From Daldinia sp. FL1419 (lineage: Eukaryota > Ascomycota > Sordariomycetes > Xylariales > Hypoxylaceae), in the NCBI GenBank assembly GCA_025201765.1, contig MU623750.1:1-11663 (forward strand): 11,663 bases of DNA, written 5' to 3'. Below, in pieces: positions 8,940-11,663 of the stretch. Position numbers and translations under genes: made by a program. The notes beneath the pieces were generated by a model. That model made no database searches. It was given only the letters and a program-made list of their open reading frames with translations, and was not told the DNA's origin. Positions within the stretch are counted from its first letter, which is position 1; each line of letters starts with the position of its first letter.

Positions 8940-9251
8940 TTTACTAATACCCCATTATAAAATATTTAATTTAAAAAAAATATTAAATATTAAATCTTAA
9001 AGTCTTTTTATTTTAGAAATAATTATATATGTTAAGCTAAAAATAAATTTTATTTTTAAAATATTTAATATTATTTTATTATATATAATATCTTTAATTT
9101 TATAAATTAAAATAATAAAAGTAATAATAAAAAAAATTTAAAAATGTTAGTAATTAATATTTTTAATATTATATTTAATATATAACCAAAAAATAAGATT
9201 ATTATCTTATTTTTAATATAATATAATTTTGGACTACCTCCTTCTTTAATA
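8940..9251. other. AT-rich spacer, no gene seen
   Basis: Mostly A/T homopolymer-like sequence. The minus strand has a frame of about 62 codons (9295 to 9107) that starts with TTG, not ATG, and ends in a run of Leu/Ile/Phe codons typical of A/T low complexity. I do not call it a gene. Confidence 0.55.
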
Positions 9252-9284
9252 GGGGGGTTGAACTTATTAAAGCTTAAATTGGAT
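9252..9284 (-). repeat. Diverged inverted repeat, arm 1
   Basis: The reverse complement of this segment reads ATCCAATTTAAG, then TTCAACCCCCC, matching 11217-11248 (ATCCAAACTTAAG, then TTCAACCCACCCCCCC) apart from a few mismatches and small gaps. The match covers only about 33 bases, so it may be a remnant of a longer inverted repeat or chance. Confidence 0.3.
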
Positions 9285-9314
9285 AATTGTAGCAAATTAG
9301 TACCGGGGTAAAAG

Positions 9315-9528
9315 AAATGTATTTTATAATATAGTAAAAGGTATTTATATTTGTTAAACCATTTTTTATTAAATGGTAAGTTTTAATAAGAATATAAGAA
9401 GTAGTTAAAGTTACAACAACAAAATTAGGTTAGAGAAGTAGTGGGTAGGTTTTTTTTGGAATATGGTTTCTATTTGGAATAAATATTAAAAAATAAATTA
9501 GATATTTATATTAAATTTAAGTAATGTA

Positions 9529-9545
<17 letters not shown>
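9315..9545 (+). repeat. Dispersed repeat R2, copy 2 (RIP-degraded)
   Basis: Direct-orientation partner of 225-455, about 9.1 kb away. It keeps the GTGGGTAGGTTTT landmark (9441-9453) and the same reading frame. That frame is open from 9429 to 9479 (ending GRFFLEYGFYLE) and stopped by TAA at 9480, where copy 1 has CAA. The two copies differ nearly only by transitions. Because they flank both Helitron-like elements they could be terminal repeats of an older, nested element, but no TG...CA LTR ends or target duplications could be recognised. Confidence 0.6.

Positions 9546-9571
<26 letters not shown>
9530..9571 (+). repeat. (ATA)n microsatellite
   Basis: An uninterrupted trinucleotide run of nearly 14 units, perfectly periodic over about 42 bases, at the 3' edge of R2 copy 2. 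The absence of interruptions suggests recent slippage. Confidence 0.9.
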
Positions 9572-10260
9572 TCTGAACTAATGTATTTAATTAAAAATAT
9601 TAATATTATGGGAGGAAATAATTTATAATTGGTATTAAAAGTTATGGAGTATTTAATACTAAAATTATGTATTAGTAGGATATAATATAATGATGTCCAA
9701 TTTAGTTAATAATTAAAGAAATATTTTATATAAAGTAGTAATATCCTAAAAAAAATGGTAAATATAATCTTTATATTAATATTATTAATTTTAAAATTGA
9801 GATGATTTTTAAGGGGGAAAAGGTTTTGAGGTAATAGTAATATTAATATTAAATGTTATTTTAAGGGCATTTAAAAGAATAATAATATATTAAATATTAT
9901 CCCAAATAAAATTGGATTTATCACCGGGCTTGTAAAAAATAAGGAAAAATGTATATGGTAGTGGAGATAATTAATTCGAAAGAATATTGATTGGGATTGT
10001 AAAATATTTAACAAATATTCTACCAATTAGATTAAAATATTAATTTTAATTGATTAATATATTACCAAGTATATTTTTAAGTATTGGAAGTTGGTGGTAC
10101 TTGCCAAGTATACTCCCATCATTTTAAAGGATTAATATTGGCTATGATATAAATAAATATAATTGGGAATAATTATTATTAAATAAAATTAATTTAAAAT
10201 ACCATTAGATAATATTTATTTAATAAATTAGTTTAATTAATAATTTATATAGATTAATTT
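9572..10260. other. Unassigned AT-rich region
   Basis: More sequence complexity than the earlier spacers, but no supported gene. Small features are a TACTTG-C-CAAGTA palindrome at 10098-10110 and a direct repeat of CCAAGTATA (about 10065 and 10104). No partner was found elsewhere in the window. Confidence 0.45.
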
Positions 10261-10434
10261 TGGGAGTAAAGGGGGTAGGGGGGTTGGATATAAGGGCATT
10301 ATTTACCTAAGAGTTAGTTAGGAGGGTTAGGGGGTTAGTTAAGGGAGGCTAGAAGGGTTAGTTAGGGGAGGTTAGGGGAGGTTAAGGGGGTTAATTAGGG
10401 GAGGTTAAATGAGGTTAAGGGAATTTAATAAGAT
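10261..10434 (+). repeat. G-rich, telomere-like minisatellite
   Basis: The plus strand carries repeated runs of three to six G separated by TTA, TTAGTTA or AGGTTA, for example the near-perfect tandem units GTTAGGGGAG at 10361-10370 and 10371-10380, and variants to 10430. C is nearly absent (a few, near 10297-10349). Several TTAGGG and TTAGGGG strings occur. TTAGGG is the telomere repeat of most filamentous fungi, but units here are irregular (about 10-13 bp), so it is not a plain telomere tract. The G-run density would permit G-quadruplex formation on this strand. Either a degenerate interstitial telomere-like sequence or an unrelated G-rich minisatellite is possible. Confidence 0.6.
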
Positions 10435-10480
10435 TTAATAAAAGATTTAATAGAAACCTAATAAAAGATTTAATAAAAGG
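10425..10480 (+). repeat. 12-bp AT minisatellite
   Basis: The G-rich array runs directly into four to five units of AAAGATTTAATA, including the variant GAAACCTAATA near 10453. CCTAATA in one unit suggests that other units may have lost C by C-to-T change. Unit phase changes from the preceding G-rich array, so the two are treated separately. Confidence 0.6.
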
Positions 10481-10660
10481 CTGGTTACGATATTATATGT
10501 AATTTAATGTATAACATTAAAAGTAGGATTCAAAAAGGTATAAAGGGGAAAAATGTTAATTTGGTTTAAGGGCAGGAAGAACTAATATATATATCCAATC
10601 AAAATATATAGATTGTATTAGCTTTGTATACCTATTAATCTAATTAATGGGTAATAACTA
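10481..10660. other. AT-rich spacer, plus strand keeps G
   Basis: No gene or repeat partner seen. Its downstream edge marks the point where the plus strand changes from keeping G to keeping C. Confidence 0.4.
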
Positions 10661-11210
10661 AAATAGGCTAACAAAATCTTACAAAAACCTTTAAAACCTC
10701 TAAAATCTCCAATTAGTTAAATTATATACATAATATAAGTACAATAAACTTTTACATCAAAATTAAATTATATACAAACCTTTTAATTAACTTCCCAAAA
10801 TATATACTCTCAATCCTATCATTTAATTGGTTAATTTTTAAAAATGATAATATCACATATAAATCATTTAGAATCATTTCTAAAAAATCTATACATTTTT
10901 TTGAAGTACATACCTAAAATATTAATATCTAATTGATTACCCTCTATTATTAAATTAAATACATATTTTTAACCCTTAAATCTAATTGGTTAATTAATTT
11001 GATTTAAATCACCTTTCCATAATACGTACTTAAAACACCAATATCTAATTAATTACCCTATTTTTTTAAATTACTAATATTTTCGTACTATATATTAATT
11101 ATAAAGTGAATAATTTGATTAGTTATTTTAGGTGTATATAAGCCCCCCTTAATCAATAAGATTTAATTAACTAATTATTATCTTATCCTTTATTTTATTA
11201 ATTTTATTAT
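10661..11210. repeat. C-retaining region with weak degenerate repeats
   Basis: In 10681-10800 I count 21 C and 2 G, the reverse of most of the window, indicating that the minus strand lost its C here. A motif close to TCTAATTGRTTAM recurs near 10823, 10927, 10981 and 11043. The blocks at about 10912-10957 and 11028-11075 align as a direct repeat (AATATCTAATTNATTACCCT core). Spacing is irregular, so this may be an old, eroded tandem array. A TATATAAG string at 11135-11142 resembles a TATA box but is not meaningful in such DNA without a gene downstream. Confidence 0.35.
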
Positions 11211-11216
11211 AAACTA

Positions 11217-11248
11217 ATCCAAACTTAAGAATTTCAACCCACCCCCCC
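11217..11248 (+). repeat. Diverged inverted repeat, arm 2
   Basis: Matches the reverse complement of 9252-9284 around ATCCAA, CTTAAG and TTCAACCC and ends in a run of C. The surrounding sequence does not extend the match convincingly. Confidence 0.3.
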
Positions 11249-11250
11249 AC

Positions 11251-11663
11251 AGGTACAATTTTAAAAAGAAAATTTTTAAATTTATTATATAACAAAGTTT
11301 TTTAATTATTATTATATTAATATTACTATTTGGATAATAAGTCTTATATTGGGATATATTAATCCTCTCTTAATATTAATTATTAATATTTTCTATATTA
11401 ATACATTAAGCCATTTTTATTTTATAATTTTTAATTTATTTAAATTTTATTATAATAATTTACTTATAAATATAATGTTATTAAATATTTCTATATAATT
11501 AATATTTAATTTTTTTAAATAAATATTTCTTTATATTAATACTATTTATAAAATAATTTAAATTAATCTTAATATATTAATAAAATCATTTATTATAAAT
11601 CTTTTAAAATATTCTTTATATTTAATTAATATTTTATTAGACATATATATATATAAAGTATTT
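11251..11663. other. AT-rich tail, no gene seen
   Basis: Low-complexity A/T sequence with few C and fewer G. It is the sparsest part of the right flank and shows no open frame, hairpin with G/C content or copy of the repeats above. Confidence 0.55.

Noticed and set aside
9107..9295. Minus-strand open frame of about 62 codons
   Set aside because: It starts with TTG, ends in Leu/Ile/Phe runs from A/T low complexity, has no recognised domain and no homologous copy in the window. Open length is unremarkable for such DNA.
11135..11142. TATATAAG resembling a TATA box
   Set aside because: Such strings are frequent in this composition, and no gene follows.
1..11663. Mitochondrial genome (AT-rich, with GC clusters)
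   Set aside because: No rRNA, tRNA or respiratory genes are seen in 11.6 kb, and transition-only divergence of dispersed repeats with strand tracts fits nuclear RIP better.

Overview
The window is extremely AT-rich, gene-poor repeat DNA. I found no convincing intact protein-coding gene, tRNA or rRNA; the longest open frame is about 62 codons and looks like chance. Where two copies of a repeat can be aligned by eye, almost every difference is a transition (C/T or G/A), and stretches of one strand have lost nearly all C while keeping G, or the reverse. This is the footprint expected of repeat-induced point mutation (RIP). It suggests the nuclear genome of a filamentous ascomycete fungus (AT-isochore, subtelomeric or pericentromeric heterochromatin). 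The organism assignment is inference.

Layout. 1-622: AT-rich flank holding the first copy (225-455) of a dispersed repeat here called R2. 623-3695: element A, a non-autonomous Helitron-like transposon. 3696-6113: spacer with a T-biased, possibly ex-coding block (3740-4465), an almost pure A/T stretch, a small GC-rich island (5656-5733) and a perfect 8-bp stem-loop (5885-5903). 6114-8939: element B, a second, co-oriented copy of the same element. 8940-9530: spacer and second R2 copy (9315-9545). 9530-9571: ATA microsatellite. 9572-10260: unassigned AT-rich DNA. 10261-10480: G-rich minisatellite followed by a short AT minisatellite. 10481-11663: AT-rich DNA with weak degenerate repeats, in which G rather than C has been lost.

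The most interesting object is the A/B pair. Both copies begin at an A|T junction with TC (TT in A, explainable as C-to-T). Both end in a 9-bp-stem, 3-nt-loop hairpin, then exactly 9 nt, then CTAG before a host T, which is the layout of Helitron termini. Their flanks do not align, so the ends are defined by independent insertions. Between a conserved 5' domain (about 320 bp) and the 3' hairpin, each copy carries about 2.2-2.7 kb of degenerate tandem units of roughly 230-470 bp, with about 8 units in A and 7 in B, plus a 17-bp minisatellite that is longer in B. They appear to be satellite-carrying non-autonomous Helitrons degraded by RIP. No transposase (Rep/helicase) coding is visible, so any mobility would have depended on an element elsewhere.
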